Shown: positions 6,269 to 13,115 of the stretch, one piece after another
Layout: each line of letters starts with the position of its first letter
Position numbering within the stretch: position 1 is the stretch's first letter
The notes under the pieces: generated by a model
Told to the model about the DNA's origin: nothing
The model's input: only the letters and a program-made list of their open reading frames with translations
The model's database searches: none
DNA from: Pseudonocardiales bacterium
GTDB taxonomy: Bacteria > Actinomycetota > Actinomycetes > Mycobacteriales > Pseudonocardiaceae
Length of the DNA stretch: 13,131 bases
Assembly: GCA_025465385.1 (NCBI GenBank)
Contig: JAODNG010000338.1
Coordinates: 1 to 13,131 of the forward strand
Reading direction: 5' to 3'
Translations under genes and position numbers: made by a program

Positions 6269-7360
6269 TTACGCGGTTGTGCGATCCGCGGCGTAGGCGA
6301 CGACGTCGGCCAGCTCTCCGCTGGTGCGGTAGATCCGCCGTTGCGCGGTTGCCCCGTTGCCGCGGCTCAGCACGGTAGCGACCAGATCTTCGATAACCTC
6401 CCAGTCGCCGTACTCGTCCAGCACCGGGCGGACGTGGTCGACCAGTGCACGGATCACCTGCGCTGCCGGCGCCGGCCGACCCGCCGGATTGACGAGATCA
6501 CCGTCGAGGCCGGAGCGGCCGGCTCGCCAGCTCGCCAGCCGCAGCAGCTCGGTACGAATAGGCGCCGCGGGCACGCCGGCGCGCCAGGACCGCGCAGCGG
6601 TGTCGACCAGGGCTCTGACCAGGCCCCCCAGCAGCACGGCATCGTCGGCGTCCAGGCAGACGTCGGCAACGCGCACTTCCACCGTCGGGTGCTGGCGAGA
6701 CAGCCGCGCGTCGAAATAGACCATCCCCAGATCGAGCACCGTCCGAGACTCGATCATCGCCCGCGTGGTGGCGTGATAGGTCTCGAGGGAGCCGAACAGC
6801 TCGGTCGGCCCAGCCGACGGCCAGCGGCCCCAGACCTGGGACCGGAAGCTGGCGTAGCCACTGTCTTGCCCCTGCCAGAACGGCGAGTTGGCGCTGAGCG
6901 CGAGCAAGTAGGGCAGCCATCCGCGGATTCGGTCCAGCACTGCCACCCCCTCCGACTCGGAGTCGATCTCGACGTGAACGTGGCAGCCACAGGTGAGTTG
7001 TTCTTCGGCGATCAGGCCGAATTCATCCACCATTCGCTGGTAACGAGGCGACGAGTTGATCGACGGTTCGGTTGCAAGCGGCGAGCTGCCCAGTGCAGCG
7101 ATCCGGGCGCCCTTACCCTCGGCGGCCTCGCTCGCCGCACGCCGCCACCGCCGCACCTCCGCTGAGAGTTCCGCCAGCGAGGCGCAGGGCCGGGTGTTCG
7201 TCTCGAGCTGCTGGCGGGCCAATTCGGAGGTCAGGGCTTGATCAACCGGCTGCCCACTGTCACCCGCATTGTCCAGCACCGCCGCGGCCAACGCCAGCGC
7301 CTGGCCACTGTCCGGGTCGACCAGCAGCAGCTCCTCTTCCACCCCTACGCTTCGCAGCAC
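6269..7360 (-). CDS. YbdK-type carboxylate-amine ligase (glutamate-cysteine ligase-like)
   Basis: This ATP-dependent ligase family joins a carboxylate, classically the gamma-carboxyl of glutamate, to an amine such as cysteine. E. coli YbdK shows only weak glutamate-cysteine ligase activity, so the true substrate is open. The 363 residues match the family length. Visible motifs are SVGVEEELLLVD (4-15), ELARQQLE (46-53), CGCHVHVEI (124-132), LSANSPFWQGQDSGYASFR (155-173), DARLS (217-221) and TVEVRVADVC (226-235). The start is a GTG at 7360, which places GVEEE at the usual distance from the N-terminus; the ribosome binding site is weak. It begins 15 bases after the epimerase gene and ends 25 bases before surE, so translation within one mRNA is likely. 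Actinobacterial EgtA (ergothioneine pathway) belongs to a related but distinct branch, and I see no Egt partners that would support that reading. Confidence 0.87.
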   Translation of the reverse strand: MLRSVGVEEELLLVDPDSGQALALAAAVLDNAGDSGQPVDQALTSELARQQLETNTRPCASLAELSAEVRRWRRAASEAAEGKGARIAALGSSPLATEPSINSSPRYQRMVDEFGLIAEEQLTCGCHVHVEIDSESEGVAVLDRIRGWLPYLLALSANSPFWQGQDSGYASFRSQVWGRWPSAGPTELFGSLETYHATTRAMIESRTVLDLGMVYFDARLSRQHPTVEVRVADVCLDADDAVLLGGLVRALVDTAARSWRAGVPAAPIRTELLRLASWRAGRSGLDGDLVNPAGRPAPAAQVIRALVDHVRPVLDEYGDWEVIEDLVATVLSRGNGATAQRRIYRTSGELADVVAYAADRTTA

Positions 7361-7375
7361 CCCGTGATCGTGCCA

Positions 7376-8449
7376 CTAGGGGCGGACGCCGACGCCGGTG
7401 CCTAGCTCGTGTGCGCGACCGCCGGGCACCTTCGGCGCCAGCGGAGGTGTCGACATGCCGGCACCGTCGCGCAGGCCACCCAAGAACTCCTCCAGGGCCT
7501 CTCGCGAGCTGTACCGGGGTGACCAGCCCAGTTCAGTCCGTGCCCGGGTGATGTCCATGATCGGTAACCGCAGGAATGCGTCGAACAGGTAGGGAGAGGC
7601 TGGGACCAGGTGCAGCTGCCAAGCCAGCCACAGCGCGGTCCGGACCGGCCAGAGCGGGACCGCAACGGTGCGGGCGCCGAGAATGTCAGCCAGCATCGCC
7701 GCATCCACGACGGGTTCGGCGGCGATGTTGAACGCGCCGCGCACCTCGCTCAGCGCGGCCAACCGGTAAGCCTGGCCGGCATCGGCGGTGTGCAGGGCTT
7801 GAAACCGCAGCCCCGGCAGGTCAGGCACGACCGGCACCAAGCCGGGCCGCACCAGTTTGTTGGGCAGCAGCGGCCCGATGAACAGACGCCGTTGCTGGCT
7901 GGCCGACTCCCGCTTGAAGATGAATCCAGGGCGCAGCCGCACCACCCGGACCTCGGGGTGGGCGCGCTCGAAAGCGTCCAGGCTTCGCTCCAGATAGGCC
8001 TTCTCCCGGGTGTAGCCGGCGGTGGGCCAACCATCGGTGGGCCAATCCTCGGCGACCGCGCGATCCTTCGGACCGGGCGAGTACGCGCCGACTGAGGAGG
8101 CGTACACCAATGCCGGCACTCCGGCGTCGACCACGGCCTGGAATACCCGCTTGGCGCCTCCGACGTTGGCGCCCCAGGTGACCAGCGGATCGTGGCTGGG
8201 TTGGAACAACCACGCGAGGTGGATGACCGCGTCCGCACCGCGAAACAGGCCGACCAGCGCGTCGCGTTCGATGTCGGCCTGGGCCCATTCGGTCCGAGGC
8301 GCGGACCACTGCGGTCGCCGGCGCGCCACGCCGAGGATCGACTCCACCCCCAGGTCCTCGGCTAGCGCGGCGACCACGCTGGTGCCGACGTTGCCTGTCG
8401 CACCGACCACCACGATCCGCGCGGCTCGCGTCCTCCCGGTAGCGGGCAT
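7376..8449 (-). CDS. NAD-dependent epimerase/dehydratase family protein (extended SDR)
   Basis: The 357-residue product is an extended SDR. GATGNVG at 16-22 is the dinucleotide-binding glycine motif. HLAW (77-80) is a variant of the usual H-A-A block. YASSVGAYSPG (116-126) supplies the catalytic Ser. Tyr146 and Lys150 in YTREK form the YxxxK pair. VRLRPGFIF follows at the substrate-binding turn. These enzymes change sugar nucleotides or reduce carbonyls; the substrate cannot be told. The C-terminal half has hydrophobic stretches around WPVRTALWLAWQ, but no clear membrane helix. GAGGAGGAC lies about 6 bases before the ATG at 8449, a strong ribosome binding site placed over the end of the upstream hydrolase gene. 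The gap to that gene is 3 bases. The last 25 or so residues are polar and Gly/Pro-rich and probably disordered. Confidence 0.88.
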   Translation of the reverse strand: MPATGRTRAARIVVVGATGNVGTSVVAALAEDLGVESILGVARRRPQWSAPRTEWAQADIERDALVGLFRGADAVIHLAWLFQPSHDPLVTWGANVGGAKRVFQAVVDAGVPALVYASSVGAYSPGPKDRAVAEDWPTDGWPTAGYTREKAYLERSLDAFERAHPEVRVVRLRPGFIFKRESASQQRRLFIGPLLPNKLVRPGLVPVVPDLPGLRFQALHTADAGQAYRLAALSEVRGAFNIAAEPVVDAAMLADILGARTVAVPLWPVRTALWLAWQLHLVPASPYLFDAFLRLPIMDITRARTELGWSPRYSSREALEEFLGGLRDGAGMSTPPLAPKVPGGRAHELGTGVGVRP

Positions 8450-8452
8450 GGC

Positions 8453-9364
8453 TCAGTCCTCCTCAGCTTGCCGACGCGAGGCTCCCGCGCCGTGGAGTTG
8501 TGGCGTCAGCTGAACGGTTTCACCACGTTGCACCACTTGCACACCATCAGCGAGACCTCGCGATTGAGCCTCGTTCAGGAAGTCCTGCAGCGGTGACCGG
8601 AACACTGAGTAGTCGTCGTAGTGCACCGGCACCGTCACGCCTGGGCGGATCTGCTGCATCAGGTCGGTGCCCTGCCGCCCGTCCATCGTGACGAGGACAC
8701 CCAGCACCCGCGTGCCGCCAAGGTGCATCACCATCGCGTCCAGCGCCGGAAACCGCTCGCCGACCTCACGCAGCATCGACCGGTTCACAGTGTCCCCGGT
8801 GATGTAGAGCTGGAAGTCAGGCTGGCCGGGACGGCACAACTGCAAGACGGTACCCATGACCGGGGGCAGCAGGCGATGCACGCCAGCCGGACCGTGTTGG
8901 CCGGGCACCGCAGTGATGGTCAGCCGCTCCGCACCGCTGGTCAGCGCCCAACTCTGCCAGGTATGGACCACCGCGACACTGCGAAAGCCCCAGCGGAGTA
9001 ACCGGCGCGCGGCGTGCGCGGTAGTGACGATCGGAAGCGCGCGATCCAGCTGGCGCCGAGCAATCCGGTCGAAGTGGTCACCGTGCAGGTGCGACAGCAC
9101 CATCGCATCTAGCGCTGGCAGTTCATCGGGCTGCAGCGCCGGCTCGGTGAGCCGCCGGGAGAACAACCCGTAGCCCAAATGCACGCGCTGCCCGCGATGC
9201 AGAAAATTGGGATCGGTCAACAGGGTGAAGCCGCCCAACCGCAGGATCGTCGTCGCGGTGCCGACGAAGGTAAGTCGGTTACCTGCCGACTCGTGCTCGG
9301 ACCGGCGCTTCGGCTGGGGCTCTAACCGGGGCTCTAAGCGCGCCGCTGATTCGGAAGATGGCAT
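8453..9364 (-). CDS. UlaG-like metallo-beta-lactamase-fold hydrolase
   Basis: The 303-residue product has the complete metal site of the metallo-beta-lactamase fold: His92, His94, Asp96 and His97 in SHLHGDHFD, His157 in GQHGPAG, Asp191 in ITGDT, and His248 in PVHYDDYSV. Two Zn or Mn ions are expected. The general layout (FVGTATTILRLGGFTLLTDPNFLH at 33-56) is that of the UlaG / L-ascorbate-6-phosphate lactonase-like group, which hydrolyses lactones or phosphodiesters; the substrate is unknown. Residues 1-30 are a polar, probably disordered extension with an LEPR-LEPQ repeat. The core begins near residue 30, so a later start is conceivable, but no good alternative codon is seen. The ATG at 9364 has a weak ribosome binding site. 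It is the first gene of the run that continues with the epimerase, ligase and surE, and it is divergent from tatA. Confidence 0.87.
   Translation of the reverse strand: MPSSESAARLEPRLEPQPKRRSEHESAGNRLTFVGTATTILRLGGFTLLTDPNFLHRGQRVHLGYGLFSRRLTEPALQPDELPALDAMVLSHLHGDHFDRIARRQLDRALPIVTTAHAARRLLRWGFRSVAVVHTWQSWALTSGAERLTITAVPGQHGPAGVHRLLPPVMGTVLQLCRPGQPDFQLYITGDTVNRSMLREVGERFPALDAMVMHLGGTRVLGVLVTMDGRQGTDLMQQIRPGVTVPVHYDDYSVFRSPLQDFLNEAQSRGLADGVQVVQRGETVQLTPQLHGAGASRRQAEED
9316..9337 (+). repeat. Two-copy 12-base tandem repeat in the hydrolase N-terminus
   Basis: GGGGCTCTAA occurs at 9316-9325 and again at 9328-9337, a period of 12 bases or four codons. It encodes the repeated LEPR/LEPQ of the disordered N-terminal extension. 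This is likely a small in-frame duplication. Confidence 0.6.
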
Positions 9365-9428
9365 GCCCCAGGGCTACCCAGCCTGCCGGCGCAGAAACCG
9401 CCGGCTCGGTCTGCCGTGCCGTCCCGGA

Positions 9429-9441
9429 CGCCTGTCAGGCG
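9429..9441. promoter_or_regulatory. 13-base inverted repeat in the hydrolase-operon/tatA divergent region (operator candidate)
   Basis: CGCCTG-T-CAGGCG has perfect 6-base arms around one central base. It lies 65 bases upstream of the hydrolase start and 71 bases upstream of the tatA start, and just upstream of a candidate tatA promoter. The one-base centre favours a dimeric-protein binding site over a hairpin. I do not recognise it as the site of a known regulator. Confidence 0.35.
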
Positions 9442-9444
9442 AGC

Positions 9445-9474
9445 TGAACCCAGACCGTCCGGGGCGAGTATGTT
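9445..9474 (+). promoter_or_regulatory. Candidate tatA promoter
   Basis: TATGTT (9469-9474) fits the TANNNT -10 pattern and TGAACC (9445-9450) lies 18 bases upstream as a weak -35. A transcript starting near 9481 would have a leader of about 30 bases containing the strong ribosome binding site. The evidence is pattern only. Confidence 0.3.
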
Positions 9475-9500
9475 GAGCGTTGTTAGCGCGGTGCTGACCA

Positions 9501-9506
9501 GGGAGG
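9501..9506 (+). promoter_or_regulatory. Ribosome binding site deciding the tatA start
   Basis: GGGAGG lies 5 bases before the ATG at 9512. It selects this start over the in-frame ATG codons at 9416 and 9470, which would place a non-family extension before the membrane helix. Confidence 0.75.
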
Positions 9507-9511
9507 CGACG

Positions 9512-9811
9512 ATGGGCGAGTTGAGCCCGTGGCATTTGTTGATCGTGGCGGCGGTCTTCATGCTGCTGTTCGGTGCCAACAAGCTGCCGCACATGGCCCG
9601 TTCGGTCGGGCAGTCGATGCGGATCTTCAAGGCTGAGACCCGCGCCTTGTCCGGCGAAAAGGAGCCCGAGCAGCTACCTCGTACGCCGAGCTCATCGGCG
9701 TTCCAGCACCAGTCTCAGCAGCCACCGCCACCCCAGAACCCGCATCCTCAAGACGCCCAACCACACCAGCAGACTCCGCCGGCACAGTCTGTCCAGCCGC
9801 CGTCTGCTTAG
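9512..9811 (+). CDS. tatA: Sec-independent protein translocase subunit TatA
   Basis: TatA forms the pore-like oligomer of the twin-arginine system, which exports folded proteins across the cytoplasmic membrane. The 99-residue product begins MGELSPWHLL, with one membrane helix (about 6-20) ending in the Phe20-Gly21 hinge. An amphipathic helix NKLPHMARSVGQSMRIFKAE (23-42) follows, which is the TatA signature. The rest (about 50-99) is a disordered tail rich in Gln, Pro and His. TatB and TatE share this plan, but TatB usually has an earlier Glu-Pro and a longer amphipathic helix, so TatA is preferred. It stands alone here, without tatC. It converges with the winged-helix gene, with 11 bases between the stop codons. 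Confidence 0.9.
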   Translation: MGELSPWHLLIVAAVFMLLFGANKLPHMARSVGQSMRIFKAETRALSGEKEPEQLPRTPSSSAFQHQSQQPPPPQNPHPQDAQPHQQTPPAQSVQPPSA

Positions 9812-9822
9812 CCGCGTCTGCG

Positions 9823-10218
9823 TTAGTCTTCTTGCGGCAAGTCGAAGACGTAACCGACCCCGCGGACGGTCCGGATACGAGTCGGCCTGTCCACGTCACT
9901 CTCGATCTTGGTGCGAATCCGGCGAATGTGCACCTCCAAGTAGTTGCGGGCGTCTGTCCGATCCGTACCCCATGCGTTGTCCAGCAACTCGCGTCGAGTG
10001 ACGACCCGACCGGCATTGTCCATCAGCTGCCGCAGGATCAGGAACTCCTTGTGCGGCAGGTGAACCGGTGCGCCCCGGACCAGTAGCCGGTGCCCATCAA
10101 GCTGCAGCTCGATATCCCCGATTCTCAAAATCCGCAGCAAACCAAGAGTCTGGGGATCGACCGGCAAGTAACGATAAGCCTGCGGTGTGTTCGTCGGCCA
10201 GCTCTCGATCGATGACAT
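9823..10218 (-). CDS. OmpR/PhoB-type winged-helix DNA-binding protein lacking a receiver domain
   Basis: The 131-residue product is little more than an OmpR/PhoB C-terminal effector domain: the beta part IGDIELQLDGHRLLVRGAPVHL (33-54), HKEFLILRQLMDNAGRVVTRRELLDNAWG (56-84), a recognition helix about ARNYLEVHIRRIRTKI (90-105), and the wing IRTVRGVGYVF (115-125). A normal response regulator of this group has about 120 receiver residues with a phospho-Asp before this domain. Here only about 30 unrelated residues precede it, so it cannot be switched by phosphorylation in the usual way. Its ATG shares one base with the pstB stop (TGATG), so it is co-transcribed and probably translationally coupled with pstB. 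By position it probably senses or tunes phosphate uptake, perhaps by autoregulating the operon; this is inference. No second frame upstream carries a receiver, since that DNA is pstB. Confidence 0.85.
   Translation of the reverse strand: MSSIESWPTNTPQAYRYLPVDPQTLGLLRILRIGDIELQLDGHRLLVRGAPVHLPHKEFLILRQLMDNAGRVVTRRELLDNAWGTDRTDARNYLEVHIRRIRTKIESDVDRPTRIRTVRGVGYVFDLPQED
9826..9849. terminator. Possible weak stem-loop at the tatA/winged-helix convergent junction
   Basis: GTCTTC (9826-9831) and GAAGAC (9844-9849) form 6-base arms with a 12-base loop, 14 bases after the tatA stop and inside the last codons of the opposing gene. No T-run follows. It resembles the hairpins at the other two convergent junctions, but each could be chance. 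Confidence 0.22.
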
Positions 10219-10994
10219 CAGCCGAACCGCCCCGAGATATAGTCTTCAGTGGCTTTCTCTGCCGGGTTGGAGAAGATTTTCTCCGTATCGTCGAGCTCCA
10301 CGAGGCGGCCTGGCTTGTCGGCAGCCGGTAAGTTGAAGAAGCCGGTCCGGTCAGATACCCGAGCAGCCTGCTGCATGTTGTGCGTCACGATGACGATCGT
10401 GTAATCCTGCTTCAATTTTCCGATCAGGTCTTCGATCGCGAGGGTCGAAATCGGGTCCAGTGCCGAGCACGGCTCATCCATCAGCAGAACGTCCGGTTGA
10501 ACCGCTATGGCGCGCGCGATGCACAGCCGCTGCTGCTGGCCGCCCGACAGGCTGCCACCGGGCTTGCCGAGCCTGTCCTTCACCTCATTCCACAAGTTGG
10601 CGCCGCGCAGGGAACGCTCAGTCACCTCATTCAACTGAGCCTTGTTTCTCACTCGCTGAAGTTTCAGGCCGGCGACGACGTTGTCGCGGATGGACATCGT
10701 CGGAAACGGATTAGGTCGCTGGAACACCATCCCTACTGCACGACGCACTTCGACTGGATCAACACCTGGCCGGTAGATGTCCTCCCCATCGAGCTCTACC
10801 CGGCCCTCGACCCGCGCCCCTGGGATGACCTCATGCATCCGATTGATGGTGCGCAACACCGTGGATTTGCCACAGCCCGACGGACCAATGAACGCGGTAA
10901 CGGCGTGTGGCGGAACCGACAGATTCACCCCCTGCACAGCATGGAACTTGCCGTAGTAGATGTCGACATCTTTCATCTGAACATTCTTGGCCAT
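10218..10994 (-). CDS. pstB: Phosphate ABC transporter ATP-binding protein PstB
   Basis: PstB is the ATPase dimer on the cytoplasmic face of the PstSCAB high-affinity phosphate importer. The 258-residue product has Walker A GPSGCGKST (37-45), Q-loop Gln92 in FQRPNPFP, signature LSGGQ (149-153), Walker B VLLMDE (169-174), D-loop SALD (177-180) and switch His205 in VTHNM. The FQRPNPFPTMSIRDNV block and the C-terminal TEDYISGRFG are specific to PstB. The start MAKNVQMKDV at 10994 fits the family length; the frame stays open 23 codons further into the end of pstA, which is not the start. The ribosome binding site (GGAC) is moderate. The gap from pstA is 22 bases. The stop overlaps the start of the winged-helix gene by one base. 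Confidence 0.96.
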   Translation of the reverse strand: MAKNVQMKDVDIYYGKFHAVQGVNLSVPPHAVTAFIGPSGCGKSTVLRTINRMHEVIPGARVEGRVELDGEDIYRPGVDPVEVRRAVGMVFQRPNPFPTMSIRDNVVAGLKLQRVRNKAQLNEVTERSLRGANLWNEVKDRLGKPGGSLSGGQQQRLCIARAIAVQPDVLLMDEPCSALDPISTLAIEDLIGKLKQDYTIVIVTHNMQQAARVSDRTGFFNLPAADKPGRLVELDDTEKIFSNPAEKATEDYISGRFG

Positions 10995-11016
10995 GACAGG
11001 TCCAATTTTTAGGGGG

Positions 11017-12069
11017 TTAGCTACGGACACTCGCCAGGCGGGCAAGCACTCGGGCGACGACATTGAGGGCCAAGACGATCAGAATCAACACCAAGGCCGC
11101 CGCCCAGGCCCGGTTGACTGCCGTCTCGTTAGGCAAACCTGCCTCACTGAATACGAACAGTGGCAGCGAAGCCTGCGCCCCGGAAAATGGATTGAAGTTC
11201 AGCGCCGGGTTGCCAAATACTGTGACCAACAGCGGCGCCGTCTCTCCGGTGACCCGCGCGATAGCGAGCATCACGCCAGTCACAATCCCTGCCAAAGCTG
11301 AGGGCAACACGATCCGTACCACGGTGACCCATTTTTGTATCCCCAGCGCATAGCTACCCTCCCGGAGACCGTCCGGGACGATCTTCAACATCTCCTCCGC
11401 CGACCGGACCACGGTAGGTAACATCAAGACCGTCAGCGCCATTGAGCCAGCGAAACCAGAAAAACTTTGTCCCAACGCAAGGATCCACAACGCGAAGATG
11501 AACAGTCCGGCAACGATCGAGGGGAGGCCGGTCATCACATCGACGAAGAAGCTCACGAACCGGCCAAGCCGCCCAGAACTGTATTCAACGAGGTAGATCG
11601 CAACAAGGAGGCCGAACGGGACCGCCATGAGCGTGGCCAAGCCGACCTGCTCTAGTGTGCCGATGATCGCCTGGTATATGCCACCATTCGCGTCCTGCTC
11701 AGCGACGCCCCGCATCGTGTGGGTGAGAAATGATCCGCTGAGGACGGCCGTACCCTTGGCAATGGTGAATCCCAGCACCGCGACCAGCGGCAAAACGGCG
11801 GCGCAGGAACACGCCACCACGATGCTGGTGACCAACCTGTCTTTGGCCCGGCGCCGGCCTTCGACCAGCGCCGACACGGTGGTCTGCGCTACCACGTAGA
11901 GCACTGCAGCGACGAGCACAAATGCGACCCGTCCCTGCATCGGCGTAGCAGCGAACAGCACCGCGGTCACCGCGACAGCGCCAGCCGCGATCGCAGCGAG
12001 TGACCAGCTCGACAGCCGCGCTCGAATCAGGGCTGAGCTCCCCGTCGATGCCGCACCGACCAGCGTCAT
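11017..12069 (-). CDS. pstA: Phosphate ABC transporter permease PstA
   Basis: PstA is one of the two membrane-spanning subunits of the phosphate importer. The 350-residue product has the family core from about residue 75: helices near 80-103, 136-162, 180-200, 207-225, 253-272 and 320-343, and the cytoplasmic EAA-type coupling loop PDGLREGSYALGIQKWVTVVRIVLPSALAGI (232-262), which docks on PstB. GETAPLL (275-281) is typical of PstA. The N-terminus is longer than the roughly 296 residues of E. coli PstA, with two extra hydrophobic segments (about 23-42 and 48-66) and a basic stretch GRRRAKDR. The ATG at 12069 overlaps the pstC stop in an ATGA, so the two are translationally coupled. pstB follows after 22 bases. 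Confidence 0.94.
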   Translation of the reverse strand: MTLVGAASTGSSALIRARLSSWSLAAIAAGAVAVTAVLFAATPMQGRVAFVLVAAVLYVVAQTTVSALVEGRRRAKDRLVTSIVVACSCAAVLPLVAVLGFTIAKGTAVLSGSFLTHTMRGVAEQDANGGIYQAIIGTLEQVGLATLMAVPFGLLVAIYLVEYSSGRLGRFVSFFVDVMTGLPSIVAGLFIFALWILALGQSFSGFAGSMALTVLMLPTVVRSAEEMLKIVPDGLREGSYALGIQKWVTVVRIVLPSALAGIVTGVMLAIARVTGETAPLLVTVFGNPALNFNPFSGAQASLPLFVFSEAGLPNETAVNRAWAAALVLILIVLALNVVARVLARLASVRS

Positions 12070-13115
12070 GAGGCACCTCCGCGACCATTTTTGCCGACAA
12101 TCGATCGCGCCCCGAAATTGACGATCAGTGTGATGATAAATAGCACCAAGCCCGACGCGATCAACGCGCCTCGACCTACCTCACCAGCCTCTCCATAGCG
12201 AGTGGCGATATTAGCTGCGATAGTGTTGCCCCCGGGTTCGAGTATGTGAAGGCTGATCTCGTAGTTGGCCGACAGTACAAGCGCCACCGCGATCGTCTCA
12301 CCTACTGCTCGACCGAACCCAAGCACCGTCCCACTGATAACACCCGAGCGCCCGTACGGCAGGACCGCGGTGCGGATCATCTCCCATTTTGTCGCCCCAA
12401 TGGCCCACGCCGCCTCAATTTGGTCGCGCGGTGTCTGAATGAATACTTCACGCGAGATGGCCGAAATGATCGGGATCGCCATCACCGCGAGCACTATGGA
12501 GGCGACGAAGATCGATTTTCCGTAGGTACCGTTGGAGGCAAATAGCGGAATGAAACCAAAGTAATGATTCAAGAACGTTGACGGTGCAATGATGTTGGGA
12601 ACAAGATAGGTCAACCCCCATAATCCGAAGACAACGCTCGGAACGGCTGCCAACAAGTCCACTATATAGGCCAGCGGGCGGGCTAACCATCGTGGCGCAT
12701 AGTGGCTGGTGGCGAGCGCTACGCCCACGGCGACTGGCACACTTATCAGCAACGCTAACACCGATGTCAACACACTACCGAAAGCTAGGGCCGCGATACC
12801 GAAGGATGAGGGCGTACCGTCGGGCGCCCATTTCAGCGTAGTGAGGAAGCTCGTGGTATCCGCATTAAGCGCGGGGATCGCTTGCAGCACGAGAAACACT
12901 GCGATAGCGGCCATGATAACTAATAGCAAAACACCGGATCCTTGGGCCAGCGTCCGGAAGATTGCATCACCACGCCGGCTAGGCCGCCGGTTTAGATTCC
13001 CACCGGGTGGTCTATTCAGCATTGGCGGTTGCCTGACGAGCGACGACGAGTGAGGTCTACGGGTGTCATGCACGGACGCCGCCGTCGAGACCGCCGCGCG
13101 TTCTGGTTCGTCCAT
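12066..13115 (-). CDS. pstC: Phosphate ABC transporter permease PstC
   Basis: PstC is the partner permease of PstA. The 349-residue product has a polar, Arg/Pro-rich cytoplasmic N-terminus (about 1-55, with PPMLNRPPGGNLNRRPSRRGD), then membrane helices near 60-80, 107-135, 146-172, 202-220, 259-282 and 316-336. The periplasmic part TLKWAPDGTPSSFGIAAL and the phrase LLAAVPSVVFGLWG are typical of PstC. The EAA-type coupling loop is EAAWAIGATKWEMIRTAVLP (234-253), followed by GFGRAVGETIAVALV. The ATG at 13115 is preceded by GAGGA at a 7-base distance, so the start is well supported and the gene is complete. Only 16 bases remain to the window edge, where pstS would be expected upstream. It overlaps pstA by 4 bases. 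Its middle (12421-12660) is markedly poorer in GC, about 51% by hand count, than the genes on the left. Confidence 0.94.
   Translation of the reverse strand: MDEPERAAVSTAASVHDTRRPHSSSLVRQPPMLNRPPGGNLNRRPSRRGDAIFRTLAQGSGVLLLVIMAAIAVFLVLQAIPALNADTTSFLTTLKWAPDGTPSSFGIAALAFGSVLTSVLALLISVPVAVGVALATSHYAPRWLARPLAYIVDLLAAVPSVVFGLWGLTYLVPNIIAPSTFLNHYFGFIPLFASNGTYGKSIFVASIVLAVMAIPIISAISREVFIQTPRDQIEAAWAIGATKWEMIRTAVLPYGRSGVISGTVLGFGRAVGETIAVALVLSANYEISLHILEPGGNTIAANIATRYGEAGEVGRGALIASGLVLFIITLIVNFGARSIVGKNGRGGAS

Noticed and set aside
6341..7165. Open frame of 274 codons on the plus strand opposite the ligase gene
   Set aside because: It mirrors a well-conserved ligase coding sequence; its product is rich in Arg, Gly, Gln and His with no domain pattern.
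6269..7360. Reading the ligase as EgtA of the ergothioneine pathway
   Set aside because: Length and motifs fit YbdK-type ligases, and no EgtB, EgtC or EgtD is present; the PLP enzyme at 3250 is distant and not clearly EgtE.
10380..11012. Open frame of 210 codons opposite pstB
   Set aside because: It is the antisense shadow of the pstB motifs.
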